Shown: one piece after another, positions 18,240 to 25,826 of the stretch
Numbering within the stretch: position 1 is the first letter of the stretch
How the letters are laid out: every line of letters starts with the position of its first letter
Assembly (NCBI RefSeq): GCF_030248535.1
Contig: NZ_JAHGAJ010000007.1
Location: forward strand, 238,412 to 302,411
DNA length: 64,000 bases
Direction of reading: 5' to 3'
DNA from: Vibrio sp. D404a
Lineage (GTDB): Bacteria; Pseudomonadota; Gammaproteobacteria; Enterobacterales; Vibrionaceae
The notes under the pieces: generated by a model
Databases searched by the model: none
Told to the model about the DNA's origin: nothing
The model's input: only the letters and a program-made list of their open reading frames with translations
Program-made: the position numbers and the translations under genes

Positions 18240-19520
18240 TTACCGCGCTATACCACACCAAGTCATCACATTAAATCGCGATGCCGTTGAATCAGAGCCA
18301 CCTGTTGTCCCCATCGAGGCGACATTCGACTCAATCACCCAATCATTCCCATCGCGCCTCCAGCCGACACCGACTAAGCCCACCTCACTTGATGTTCCAT
18401 AGTCCGGGGCAGATGTCTCCATATCACCCCAGTTTCCATCAACGGCATCTGCCAACTGTGAGTCAGTAAAGCCTGATATACTAGCTGCAATACTTGGCAC
18501 GGTACCAACAGGACAAACCGGTACAGGGACGCGCTCATTGGTATTAACAGAATAGATGGTAGGGCTGGTCCTTAAATTACCCTCCACGTCTTGGTTGACG
18601 AATTGGCCCTGACTTCGAGTAACAACATTAATGTCTCTACCAGTAGATGAAGTGAGGTTGATGTTTGCTTGATCATTTAATCCATCTAGCGCAACGTTCA
18701 GGCACACTTCTTCCGGAGCACCACCCGGTGCCATAACCGTCCAACACAAAGGAGAGCCGGCTTCTATGTTGACACTGCCATCAGCACGCAGGAACTCACC
18801 TCGTCTAACACCAATTGAAACTTCCAAGAATGTAGCCCTAGCTCCACCCGTGTCCAATGTGGCTTCGATCTCTTGCATCGTATATGGAAAAATCTGTACT
18901 TGATCAGGGACAGCAATACCATTCATGACTAAGGAGCTTTCGAAACCATCAACTAAGTTCGTTAATTGAGTCAGGCGATTGTCATCATCACCATAGAGAA
19001 AACCTCCAATGTCTAAACGAATATTAAATACGTCTCCAGTGTGAACCATTGCAGGGCTATCTTCTTCCAACTCATCTCGTAGGGTTACTGTCTCACCCGC
19101 AACGACAATCGTCACTGCATCTAACGCTTCACCCTCATTACCAACAACTTCAATACCATCCTCTTGAAATGTTTGTCGAAATGGACACGGAAGAAACAAC
19201 GTACCTTCTGGAAAGTCATCTCTATTTAGTGAACCAGCACCAACATCTTCTGGAATACCGTTGTTCTCGGTACTGCCGCAGTCACTAAACTTAAAATCAA
19301 CATAATTGTTATACTCTCCTGTAGCTAAAGGCACGATAGTATCCTGAGCTCTTGCTCGGACACCTAAGACTAAATTGGCGATGCGAACCCCAGATTCATA
19401 ACTGAGTTTTTGGTTAAACCGGGTGGTATAACCCGATAATTGCGTTGCTGCGATGATTCCAAATATCGCCATTACAATGAGCATTTCAAGTAATGTAAAA
19501 CCTGTGTATCTACTCTTCAT
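18240..19520 (-). CDS. Large minor pilin (TcpB/CofB-like)
   Basis: A prepilin of 426 residues from the ATG at 19520; an in-frame GTG four codons earlier overlaps the preceding gene. The leader is very short (MKSRYTG), followed by Phe at +1 and Glu at +5 in FTLLEMLIVMAIFGII, a class III signal for prepilin peptidase. The long variable C-terminal part holds seven cysteines and Gly/Asp-rich loops. The size matches TcpB (430) and approaches CofB. Those are trimeric tip minor pilins that start assembly, trigger retraction or bind a secreted factor, so a tip role is inferred. The short leader with Phe +1 is type IVa-like, unlike the major pilin here. Confidence 0.85.
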   Translation of the reverse strand: MKSRYTGFTLLEMLIVMAIFGIIAATQLSGYTTRFNQKLSYESGVRIANLVLGVRARAQDTIVPLATGEYNNYVDFKFSDCGSTENNGIPEDVGAGSLNRDDFPEGTLFLPCPFRQTFQEDGIEVVGNEGEALDAVTIVVAGETVTLRDELEEDSPAMVHTGDVFNIRLDIGGFLYGDDDNRLTQLTNLVDGFESSLVMNGIAVPDQVQIFPYTMQEIEATLDTGGARATFLEVSIGVRRGEFLRADGSVNIEAGSPLCWTVMAPGGAPEEVCLNVALDGLNDQANINLTSSTGRDINVVTRSQGQFVNQDVEGNLRTSPTIYSVNTNERVPVPVCPVGTVPSIAASISGFTDSQLADAVDGNWGDMETSAPDYGTSSEVGLVGVGWRRDGNDWVIESNVASMGTTGGSDSTASRFNVMTWCGIAR

Positions 19521-19524
19521 GTAA

Positions 19525-20409
19525 CTAACCACGCACGATTAAGTTGAGCGACAGTTTGTAGCCAACGCTGCTTTTAAGATGGCTATTTTTTTGAGGATAC
19601 TCGAAGCTTTTTACTTTCCACTGCCAAGGTGACACGGTATCAAAAGCATCAACGAATTTATAAAGCTCAGATGGTGTTGTAGTGTAAACATCTAACTCTT
19701 GGACATAGCGTACTTTTGACAGCTCATTAAACTTCACCATATCTTGATAGCTGTATGGAAGATTCTTCTTTGGCTTAATATCAAGGTAAACTTGTCCATC
19801 TTTGTATAAATTGACAATACCGTTCATTTCATCCACCAATTCCATCACATCACTAAGTGGAGGCTGACTATCTACGCAAGCTTCTTCCAGCGATGTTTCT
19901 ACAACAGAAGCCATTGAAAAGTTATTAATACTCAATGCAGTAAACTTTTGATCAAATGAGTAAGTGAACTGACTTTCACCGTCATAGCTAGCATTCAGCT
20001 CATCTAGCAGGAAGCGAATAGCATTCACTGCTGATTTCTTGTCCTGGACAGAAGAGGAAACTTTGAGGTTTGCGTTACATTTCCCATCATTACATCGGGC
20101 GCTATTGACATTCCATCCCGGAAATTGTTCATAGTGTCCGTAAACCCAATACGTAACCAGCGGTTCAATTTTTGACATGTCAATTGCAGAACAAAATTCA
20201 CGAATTTTATTATCAACACTAATATCGGCCTTTTTCTTTAGAGACGTTTTTAGCAGCGCCTGCCGCTTAACTTCATTCTCTTTCTCTATCACCTTTGGTC
20301 GTTCGTAAATAAAATACCTAGACAGGCTAGATATAAAAACTAGCGTGATAGATATAGCAAATACAATCACACACATTTTAACTGTTTTTTTGTCTACACT
20401 GATGTTCAT
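19525..20409 (-). CDS. Bitopic pilus-biogenesis protein, periplasmic type (TcpD/PilO-like)
   Basis: 294 residues with a single N-terminal membrane helix (about 11-30), a charged juxtamembrane region and a large domain predicted to be periplasmic. A motif PGWNVNSARCNDGKC (about residues 97-111) resembles the Gly-Trp...Cys...Cys region I associate with R64 PilO-type accessory proteins. In TCP the equivalent position is filled by the bitopic TcpD, of similar size. Its ATG overlaps the stop of the gene before by one base. It ends 4 nt before the minor pilin start. The role as inner-membrane scaffold, together with the upstream partner, is inferred from topology and position. Confidence 0.65.
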   Translation of the reverse strand: MNISVDKKTVKMCVIVFAISITLVFISSLSRYFIYERPKVIEKENEVKRQALLKTSLKKKADISVDNKIREFCSAIDMSKIEPLVTYWVYGHYEQFPGWNVNSARCNDGKCNANLKVSSSVQDKKSAVNAIRFLLDELNASYDGESQFTYSFDQKFTALSINNFSMASVVETSLEEACVDSQPPLSDVMELVDEMNGIVNLYKDGQVYLDIKPKKNLPYSYQDMVKFNELSKVRYVQELDVYTTTPSELYKFVDAFDTVSPWQWKVKSFEYPQKNSHLKSSVGYKLSLNLIVRG

Positions 20410-21047
20410 TAATAAAGTCCGAAACTAATATTCCAACCTGTATAAATAGAAACAATGAAAGATAAGGTGATTGCACTAGATATAATGACCTTTTCTCTTA
20501 AACTCTTAGTCACTGGTCTAAATCGGTACTGTGATAATTCACTGTCAGTCAAGTCTTCAGGTTTAACATCTAATACATCGTAATCACTAATCCCTTTTAG
20601 CGCAGCGATCACTTCTATACTGTCTATTGCTAAAGCACGGGTTTTATAACATGCAGGGAATTCCTCATTAATAGTCAAGATAACTCCACCTTGTATACCC
20701 CATATATAGTACTGTTCATCATCAGGATTCTTTACTATAAAAAAATGGTTGCCGTTAACAAGTGCAGGATCCTTGATCATTGGGATCACAGCCATGAGTA
20801 AAGGGGTATCTTTCGTCGATGTGAAGTATTGGTTATATTCCCATTCAATATTTGAATCAAAACTGAAGTAGTAAAGAAATTTCCTGTTTATTCTATTTTC
20901 TTCACAATATGGGACAACTTCACTGTCTTTTAACGTATAGACTCGTGTTTGATACTCAATGTTGCAATCTTCAAAAGTGGAAAGTGATTCAATCGTTGAC
21001 TTCTTTTTTTCCCTAGAGAGTTTAAGATTCAACTTACTACTCAACAT
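20409..21047 (-). CDS. Bitopic pilus-biogenesis protein, cytoplasmic type (TcpR/PilO N-terminal-like)
   Basis: I take the ATG at 21047 (MLSSKLNLKLS; AGGA nine bases upstream; 11-bp overlap with the gene before). This gives 212 residues; other ATGs lie 6 and 11 codons upstream. Residues about 1-180 form a soluble, presumably cytoplasmic domain. One hydrophobic helix near the C-terminus (about 184-205, VIISSAITLSFIVSIYTGW) ends the protein. This topology is the mirror of the next gene product and parallels TcpR followed by TcpD in the TCP operon. I do not recognise a motif that proves homology. The gene is clearly AT-rich compared with core genes nearby. Confidence 0.55.
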   Translation of the reverse strand: MLSSKLNLKLSREKKKSTIESLSTFEDCNIEYQTRVYTLKDSEVVPYCEENRINRKFLYYFSFDSNIEWEYNQYFTSTKDTPLLMAVIPMIKDPALVNGNHFFIVKNPDDEQYYIWGIQGGVILTINEEFPACYKTRALAIDSIEVIAALKGISDYDVLDVKPEDLTDSELSQYRFRPVTKSLREKVIISSAITLSFIVSIYTGWNISFGLY

Positions 21048-21576
21048 AGACTTCTTTCCTGTCATCTTTAGTGGAAACAACTAACATGCCAGAGCCATAG
21101 TCAAACTTATACTTACCAACACGAGTACTCTTTTTATTTAATGAATATCGAATCCCATCCATCATAATGACGCCGTTAATACGATTCCCTACTTCAGCAA
21201 AGCTTAATATGTTTACCTCAGGTATCATATCTTTACGTTTAGGTGCCATCGGTCTAGCCGGTGCTGCCAATTGTTGAGTTACATTAACAGGTTGAGCCTT
21301 AGGTTTCGGCTGCGTTTTCTCTTTCAATTTTTGCTCTTCACTGGCAACAGATATCTTAAGTCGAACCAAAGAAAGATACTCTTGAAGGCGAGCTTTCTCA
21401 CTTCTTATTTTCTCAATTTCTTCATTATATTTTATATACTGTTCTATCTTAGATTCCATTTTACTCGCATGAACTTGCATTGTGTCTATTTTCTTATTTA
21501 CACCCTGCACTTCTTCTGCTGTTAATTCAAAAGAAGAAAATATAGCTAGAATCGTAACAAATATACACCTGTACAT
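21037..21576 (-). CDS. PilP-like periplasmic pilus-biogenesis protein
   Basis: 179 residues: a signal peptide (about 1-20), a long predicted coiled coil (about 25-85, VNKKIDTMQVHASKMESKIE onward), a Pro/Lys-rich linker (KTQPKPKAQPVN), then a small beta-rich C-terminal domain. In that domain VGNRINGVIMMDGIRYSLNK and YDSGMLVVST-like strands fit the R64 PilP family. PilP/TcpS-type proteins sit in the periplasm and contact the secretin. CAGGAG lies 8 nt before the ATG. It overlaps the preceding gene by 31 bp and the following one by 11 bp, so the operon is tightly coupled. Confidence 0.75.
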   Translation of the reverse strand: MYRCIFVTILAIFSSFELTAEEVQGVNKKIDTMQVHASKMESKIEQYIKYNEEIEKIRSEKARLQEYLSLVRLKISVASEEQKLKEKTQPKPKAQPVNVTQQLAAPARPMAPKRKDMIPEVNILSFAEVGNRINGVIMMDGIRYSLNKKSTRVGKYKFDYGSGMLVVSTKDDRKEVYVE

Positions 21577-21869
21577 AAAAGTGCTCCTGAAATAATCTCA
21601 CCATAGAGATATTTTTTATCTAAATAACGATGGCAACAACGGCTCTTCCCTCTGAGGTACATCGTCGATAGCAAAGGAAAGTATTCTTTTATCGAAAGTT
21701 TGTGTCCACAAAGATCACAACGCGAACTTGAAATTAAAGAAAATAGAATAGGCCACTTGTATATAAAGATTCGCTCGCTAATACACTGCAGAAAGCTATA
21801 TAAAGTTGAGCCAATAATAAAAATGATAGAATAAGCAAAAATACTAGTCATAAACGCGGTACACATCAT
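21546..21869 (-). CDS. Stand-alone prepilin peptidase N-terminal domain (no A24 catalytic half)
   Basis: 107 residues corresponding only to the first part of a TcpJ/PilD-type prepilin peptidase/N-methyltransferase. It has the first membrane helix, a Cys51-x2-Cys54 pair (CDLCGHKLSI), the FPLLS turn and RGKSRCCHRY, where the usual second CxxC is Cys78-Cys79. A YGEIISG helix closes the protein, which then ends at LLRF. The two catalytic aspartates of the A24 domain (GxGD type) are absent, and the next frame is a different gene, so it is not a simple frameshift. It may be a remnant or a specialised partner. Start is uncertain: 21869 or 21851 (7th codon). It overlaps both neighbours. Confidence 0.72.
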   Translation of the reverse strand: MMCTAFMTSIFAYSIIFIIGSTLYSFLQCISERIFIYKWPILFSLISSSRCDLCGHKLSIKEYFPLLSTMYLRGKSRCCHRYLDKKYLYGEIISGALLCTGVYLLRF

Positions 21870-22872
21870 TCTTGCTGTAGTAGCGAACTTTTGTTCTAGA
21901 TTGGTTCAGATATAAATCTTCAGCGACTTGTTCAACAATTTGGTTTGCAGTATTGCCCTTGTATTCCAAATCAGCAGCAACTTTAAAATCAGTTTGAGAT
22001 TCCCAAATACACTTCAACTCTTCGCTACGACACCAGTTAAGGAACTGCTTTTTAAACGATTTTTTCTCTGCAAGTTTAAAAGACGAGATAGCCCGCGCCT
22101 GTTTTTTAGCTTCTACCGGCTGAGAGTCAATCAGCTTGCTTGCTACCACTGATGTTTCAACGACAACTGGCTCTAAATTGATTGGCTTAGTAATCTCTGA
22201 TTTAACATCAGCCTGATTGAGTTCAGCTGTTTTGCTCGTCTTACCGTTACTTTTCTCACCTGGAACGGACGGTGTATCTTGAAATACTGGCTCTTCCGCT
22301 TCTACTTTTTGTTTCGCATCGCCTGTTATCTCGTTTAGCGTGCTCTTTGCGACAGGCGGCGCTAATTTTTGGGATATAACATTGAGTCGTGTACCAATAG
22401 GTAATAGGTCAATATTACCACCTACTTGCTCAACCCAAGCCATATTCTCATCCGTCAGTTGCTGCAAGGTCATTTGGTGGGAGTATGCAACCTCAGATGC
22501 CGTGTCTCCGCTCACTACGGTATATTTCATATAGTGATTTAGCTCTTCACTCGAGACAATTTCTACTGCCTGACTTCCCTCTCCAGCGATGTCGAGATCG
22601 GCTTTCTCCTCGGAAATGGGTTGTTTATCATTACCATGACTTGGTAAAGAGACATCTAACTTGGTTCCGATAAATAGCTTGTCTAGATTACTTTTTACAC
22701 TCTCAACCCAGTGTGGATTCTGGTTGGCTAATTGGGACAAAGTCAGCTGATGGTTAAATGCAACTTGAGACGCAGTATCGCCCCTAACGACTGTATAAAG
22801 GTTTTCGGCAGACTGCCCATGAGTACCAGCAGACAAGGCTGATAGTAGAATACATAGTTTCGCGAGTTTCAT
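21844..22872 (-). CDS. LysM-TcpQ fusion: secretin-associated peptidoglycan-binding protein
   Basis: 342 residues: a signal peptide (about 1-19), two LysM-like repeats (about 25-75, YTVVRGDTASQVAFNHQLTL; and 116-166, YTVVSGDTASEVAYSHQMTL), a low-complexity linker, and a C-terminal domain of about 80 residues. In that domain FLNWCRSEELKCIWESQTDF and the final RVYD tail match the TcpQ/PilL C-terminal family. TcpQ proteins are needed for outer-membrane placement of the pilus secretin. Adding LysM repeats suggests that here it also grips peptidoglycan. It follows the secretin gene by 8 nt. Assignments are from motif reading. Confidence 0.8.
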   Translation of the reverse strand: MKLAKLCILLSALSAGTHGQSAENLYTVVRGDTASQVAFNHQLTLSQLANQNPHWVESVKSNLDKLFIGTKLDVSLPSHGNDKQPISEEKADLDIAGEGSQAVEIVSSEELNHYMKYTVVSGDTASEVAYSHQMTLQQLTDENMAWVEQVGGNIDLLPIGTRLNVISQKLAPPVAKSTLNEITGDAKQKVEAEEPVFQDTPSVPGEKSNGKTSKTAELNQADVKSEITKPINLEPVVVETSVVASKLIDSQPVEAKKQARAISSFKLAEKKSFKKQFLNWCRSEELKCIWESQTDFKVAADLEYKGNTANQIVEQVAEDLYLNQSRTKVRYYSKNDVYRVYD

Positions 22873-22880
22873 AATATTTC

Positions 22881-24398
22881 CTATATCACCCTTGGTTCGA
22901 TCAAAATAACTATCTTGCTGCGGTCTAGGTCTCGGTTGTTAGAACCACCAAAGATAATGGTTCCTGGAGCCGCTGAACTGTCACTGGTTCTAGCACTATT
23001 CTCTTCATATCCAGCGAGCAGAATCACATCGCCGCTATTTACACGAAATGATTGTAAAAACTGACGATTGAATACGGTTGGAAGCGTAATGCCTTGGTCT
23101 TCGGTTAATCCGACTAACTCATTTTGGGTAATGTGGGTGGTTACCGATATTTTATCGTTGACCGCCAATGCCTTGAACATCATGTTAAAACCTTCGTTGA
23201 TCACGTCGGTTCCGACTTCCCTAATCTCCCTATCCAAATCCTTGTCATATTCCGTTGTTACGGTTGAAATATAACTTTGCTCTTTAGCAATACTTAATGG
23301 GGTAGGAACACCATTCTGAGTGAGCAAATCTGCTTTAGTAGAAAGCAGTGAATGCGTATTGTTGAAATAACTGCGTAATATTAGATCGGTTGTTGAAGAA
23401 CCATCTTTTTTAAAGCCTAAATCAAGACCGGCGATATTATCGCTAAATGACGAAGATGGAATTATTGAAGTTGAACCACTCGTAATTATCGAATCCCAAT
23501 CTAAACCCAACTTATTGACATCGTTGTCCCCATAGCGCAACACTGTGACTAAAAGCAAAATTTGTTGCTCTAGTACTTGGTTGTAATCATCGACAAGTCT
23601 TTTCACTTGTCTTAAATAGGATGGTCTTTCGACAACTAGTAACGACCCTGTCGTATTATTGGCTCTGACTGTCCCCTCCTCAGAAAGCAGCATTTCCACC
23701 TCTTCCATTAGAGAGGCTTTAAGATCATAAGAAAGATCCATTGAGCCAGAGAAAGACCCACTACCACCTGCCGAATTAGATGCTGTTTCTAAGCTCGCTT
23801 CCATTGACGATAGCAAGCCAGCAAGTGGGATATTCTCCATACTACAGCGTGATACTACGTATTGGTCGTCATAAAATTTTACCGATACGTCATATATATT
23901 TTCTAAGGATTTAAAGAGGCCGGATAACTTCCCATCATAGATAAACTTTTTATAGTCCTCACTCAGTTGAGTGGATTCTTGAGGCATTGCTGCCCCACCA
24001 GCTAACGGCAGAGAACCAAGTGCATCAGTAATAGCATTCGAGCTATCGTTGCTGCCACCACTTTCTGAATCTTCGGTTAAACAGTTATTGATGTAGTTAC
24101 CTTGATAAAGAAGAAGAGCATTCATTTCTTCAATGATCATCTGTACGGTAGCTTTGTCTGTAAAGCTAAAGCTGATATCTTCATCTTTGTAAAAGCTATT
24201 GATCTGGAATTCATTTCCTGGCTCAAATAGCATCGAGTGATCAACCACTTCTAAATAGTTTGTTTTTCTCTCTTTACTCTTATCTAGCTCTGTATCAATA
24301 CGCTGCTGCGTTTCAGAGTTTTGTGGCAATTCTACATATTCGCTGGTAGAACAACCTAATATGAGTAAAGGCAGAATTACAGTTATTAATTTTTTCAT
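22881..24398 (-). CDS. Outer-membrane lipoprotein secretin of the type IVb pilus (TcpC/PilN-like)
   Basis: A 505-residue lipoprotein: lipobox ILGC with lipidated Cys16, then N-terminal periplasmic domains. A Gly/Ser-rich stretch lies near residue 210 (SAGGSGSFSGSMDLSYDLK). The secretin C-domain spans about 240-505 (EQQILLLVTVLRYGDNDVNK, RVNSGDVILLAGYEEN, IVILIEPRVI). Secretins form the ring through which the pilus leaves the cell; being a lipoprotein is typical of the type IVb branch (TcpC, BfpB, PilN). It lies 81 bp after the pilin gene, behind a hairpin, and 8 nt before its TcpQ-type partner. Confidence 0.92.
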   Translation of the reverse strand: MKKLITVILPLLILGCSTSEYVELPQNSETQQRIDTELDKSKERKTNYLEVVDHSMLFEPGNEFQINSFYKDEDISFSFTDKATVQMIIEEMNALLLYQGNYINNCLTEDSESGGSNDSSNAITDALGSLPLAGGAAMPQESTQLSEDYKKFIYDGKLSGLFKSLENIYDVSVKFYDDQYVVSRCSMENIPLAGLLSSMEASLETASNSAGGSGSFSGSMDLSYDLKASLMEEVEMLLSEEGTVRANNTTGSLLVVERPSYLRQVKRLVDDYNQVLEQQILLLVTVLRYGDNDVNKLGLDWDSIITSGSTSIIPSSSFSDNIAGLDLGFKKDGSSTTDLILRSYFNNTHSLLSTKADLLTQNGVPTPLSIAKEQSYISTVTTEYDKDLDREIREVGTDVINEGFNMMFKALAVNDKISVTTHITQNELVGLTEDQGITLPTVFNRQFLQSFRVNSGDVILLAGYEENSARTSDSSAAPGTIIFGGSNNRDLDRSKIVILIEPRVI

Positions 24399-24434
24399 AT
24401 TAATTCCGGATTACGGGTTGGGTGCAAATTGAAT

Positions 24435-24460
24435 TAAGTGCTCTAACAGTAGAGCACTTA
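24435..24460 (-). promoter_or_regulatory. Stem-loop between pilin and secretin genes
   Basis: TAAGTGCTCT and AGAGCACTTA form a perfect 10-bp stem with a 6-nt loop, 19 nt after the pilin stop on the minus strand. No T run follows. It therefore looks like a partial terminator or mRNA stabiliser that lets pilin outnumber the rest of the operon. Function is inferred. Confidence 0.7.
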
Positions 24461-24479
24461 TAAACTAGAAATTCATCAG

Positions 24480-25109
24480 TTAATAAAAACCAACTACTAG
24501 CATTGCATTACTATCTTCTGCGGCTGTAGTACATCTCGTATCGACTTCATCTACAGTTCTATCAATTTCTACCTCACCACCTACAACAAACTCCGCCAAG
24601 CCGGTAATACCGCCTTCAGCAATATCACTAGTTGTAGCTAGGACTGTAGGAGCCGTGCCAGCACCTCCAGTTTCAAGAGCGATATATTCAAAGGTGCTAT
24701 CATCAATAGTTGTTAAGATATTTTGACACGAATCTAAACTAAGACCTGCGACTTTTATTGCTGCACCACCATCCGTTTGCCCATTTGTTTCTACAGGACC
24801 AAATACAAAATCAGCTCCAAACGGATTCAACGTATCTGCACGTTCTAGAAGCGAACTCGTTGCACCTGATGCACCGCCAAGGCCAGTGTAAGTTCCTTGA
24901 GTTTTATAGCCTTTTTGTAGCTTTACCTTTACTGTACTTAAATTTGCGATCACATCTGATTCATCCATACTGCGAAATACCGATGTCGAAAGCGCAACAA
25001 TACCCGCTGTAATTAGACCAATAATACCAATCACAATAAGCATTTCTATCAATGCAATACCTTGATTTTTCTTCTTTGAGTTTTTAACTCGACCTTTATT
25101 CAGGTTCAC
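24480..25109 (-). CDS. Major type IVb prepilin
   Basis: The start is GTG at 25109: AAGGAG (25116-25121) lies exactly 6 nt upstream, while the ATG 16 codons earlier has no ribosome-binding site. This gives a 209-residue prepilin with a 17-residue positively charged leader (NLNKGRVKNSKKKNQG) cut before Ile at +1, with Glu at +5 in IALIEMLIVIGIIGLI. A long leader and non-Phe +1 are type IVb traits. The mature protein (192 residues) is the size of TcpA. Two C-terminal cysteines (LDSCQNIL and DTRCTTA) can form the D-region disulfide, and Gly/Thr-rich surface segments fill the rest. First gene of the operon. Confidence 0.9.
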   Translation of the reverse strand: MNLNKGRVKNSKKKNQGIALIEMLIVIGIIGLITAGIVALSTSVFRSMDESDVIANLSTVKVKLQKGYKTQGTYTGLGGASGATSSLLERADTLNPFGADFVFGPVETNGQTDGGAAIKVAGLSLDSCQNILTTIDDSTFEYIALETGGAGTAPTVLATTSDIAEGGITGLAEFVVGGEVEIDRTVDEVDTRCTTAAEDSNAMLVVGFY

Positions 25110-25826
25110 TACTTTCTCCTTGAACTTATAATTGTATTTTAATGGGGCTACAAACATTAGCAGCCCTTAAATTAAGCTAAATTACAAACCAGTCATTAAT
25201 ACGAATTTTTATTACGTTAAATCCGTCACTACTCATAGGCAATGAGAGCTAATCAACCATAAGAACAACAAGATTTACTAATTACAAAAATGCGATTAAA
25301 GACAAAGCCACATCGTTATTAATAACAATTTAGTAATTAATAACAGGACGCTATTTACTTTATTACTAATGATATTTTAGATCAACCCTAAAGAGGTAGT
25401 TTGCATTAAAAATACATATTCAGCCAATACCAAACCACAACATGGTATAGCATACCAACACTATTTGAGTTATCTTTAAAATATTCTAAAACTTAACCTA
25501 AACAGACTTAAATATCATTAAGCTCATTTCTTATACTAGTACTTTCAATATGTGACTTTAAAGGGTTTAGTGAGGTTATTTTTAGTTTATTAATATTACA
25601 AGCAAAGATTATATAAAATAGAAGCCCATAAATCGCAGTTTATAAAACAAACCTTAAAAACATTAAATTTAAATTAAAAAAGATACGAGTTTTTTATAAA
25701 CAACAAATAGACCCAGCGTTAATTTTAATTAAAAAATATGACTATTAGGCACATAAACATATACAAGCCGGAATAGTTGATCAGATATTTATCAACAAGT
25801 TCACCTTCATAAAAGCAGGAGAAATA
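25110..25826. other. AT-rich divergent regulatory region of the pilus locus
   Basis: A stretch of 717 bp without a credible gene separates the pilin operon from the divergent secreted-protein gene. It is much richer in A and T than its flanks and contains many A/T tracts (for example around 25670-25740), the sort of DNA that silencers such as H-NS bind. I could not assign promoters with confidence. The only symmetric element noted is the inverted repeat at 25776-25796. Two divergent promoters must lie here. Confidence 0.7.
25776..25796. promoter_or_regulatory. Inverted repeat just upstream of the secreted-protein gene
   Basis: GTTGAT and ATCAAC are separated by nine bases, 30 bp before the start codon. 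It could be an operator half-site pair or a leader hairpin. The spacing does not fit an FNR box. Role unknown. Confidence 0.35.

Noticed and set aside
18240..19520. R64-like shufflon at the minor pilin C-terminus
   Set aside because: No inverted recombination repeats, alternative C-terminal cassettes or site-specific recombinase gene are seen near it.
21037..21869. Frameshifted full-length prepilin peptidase
   Set aside because: The downstream frames were read for an A24 aspartyl protease domain; the next gene is PilP-like with its own signal peptide and ribosome-binding site, so no lost half is present.
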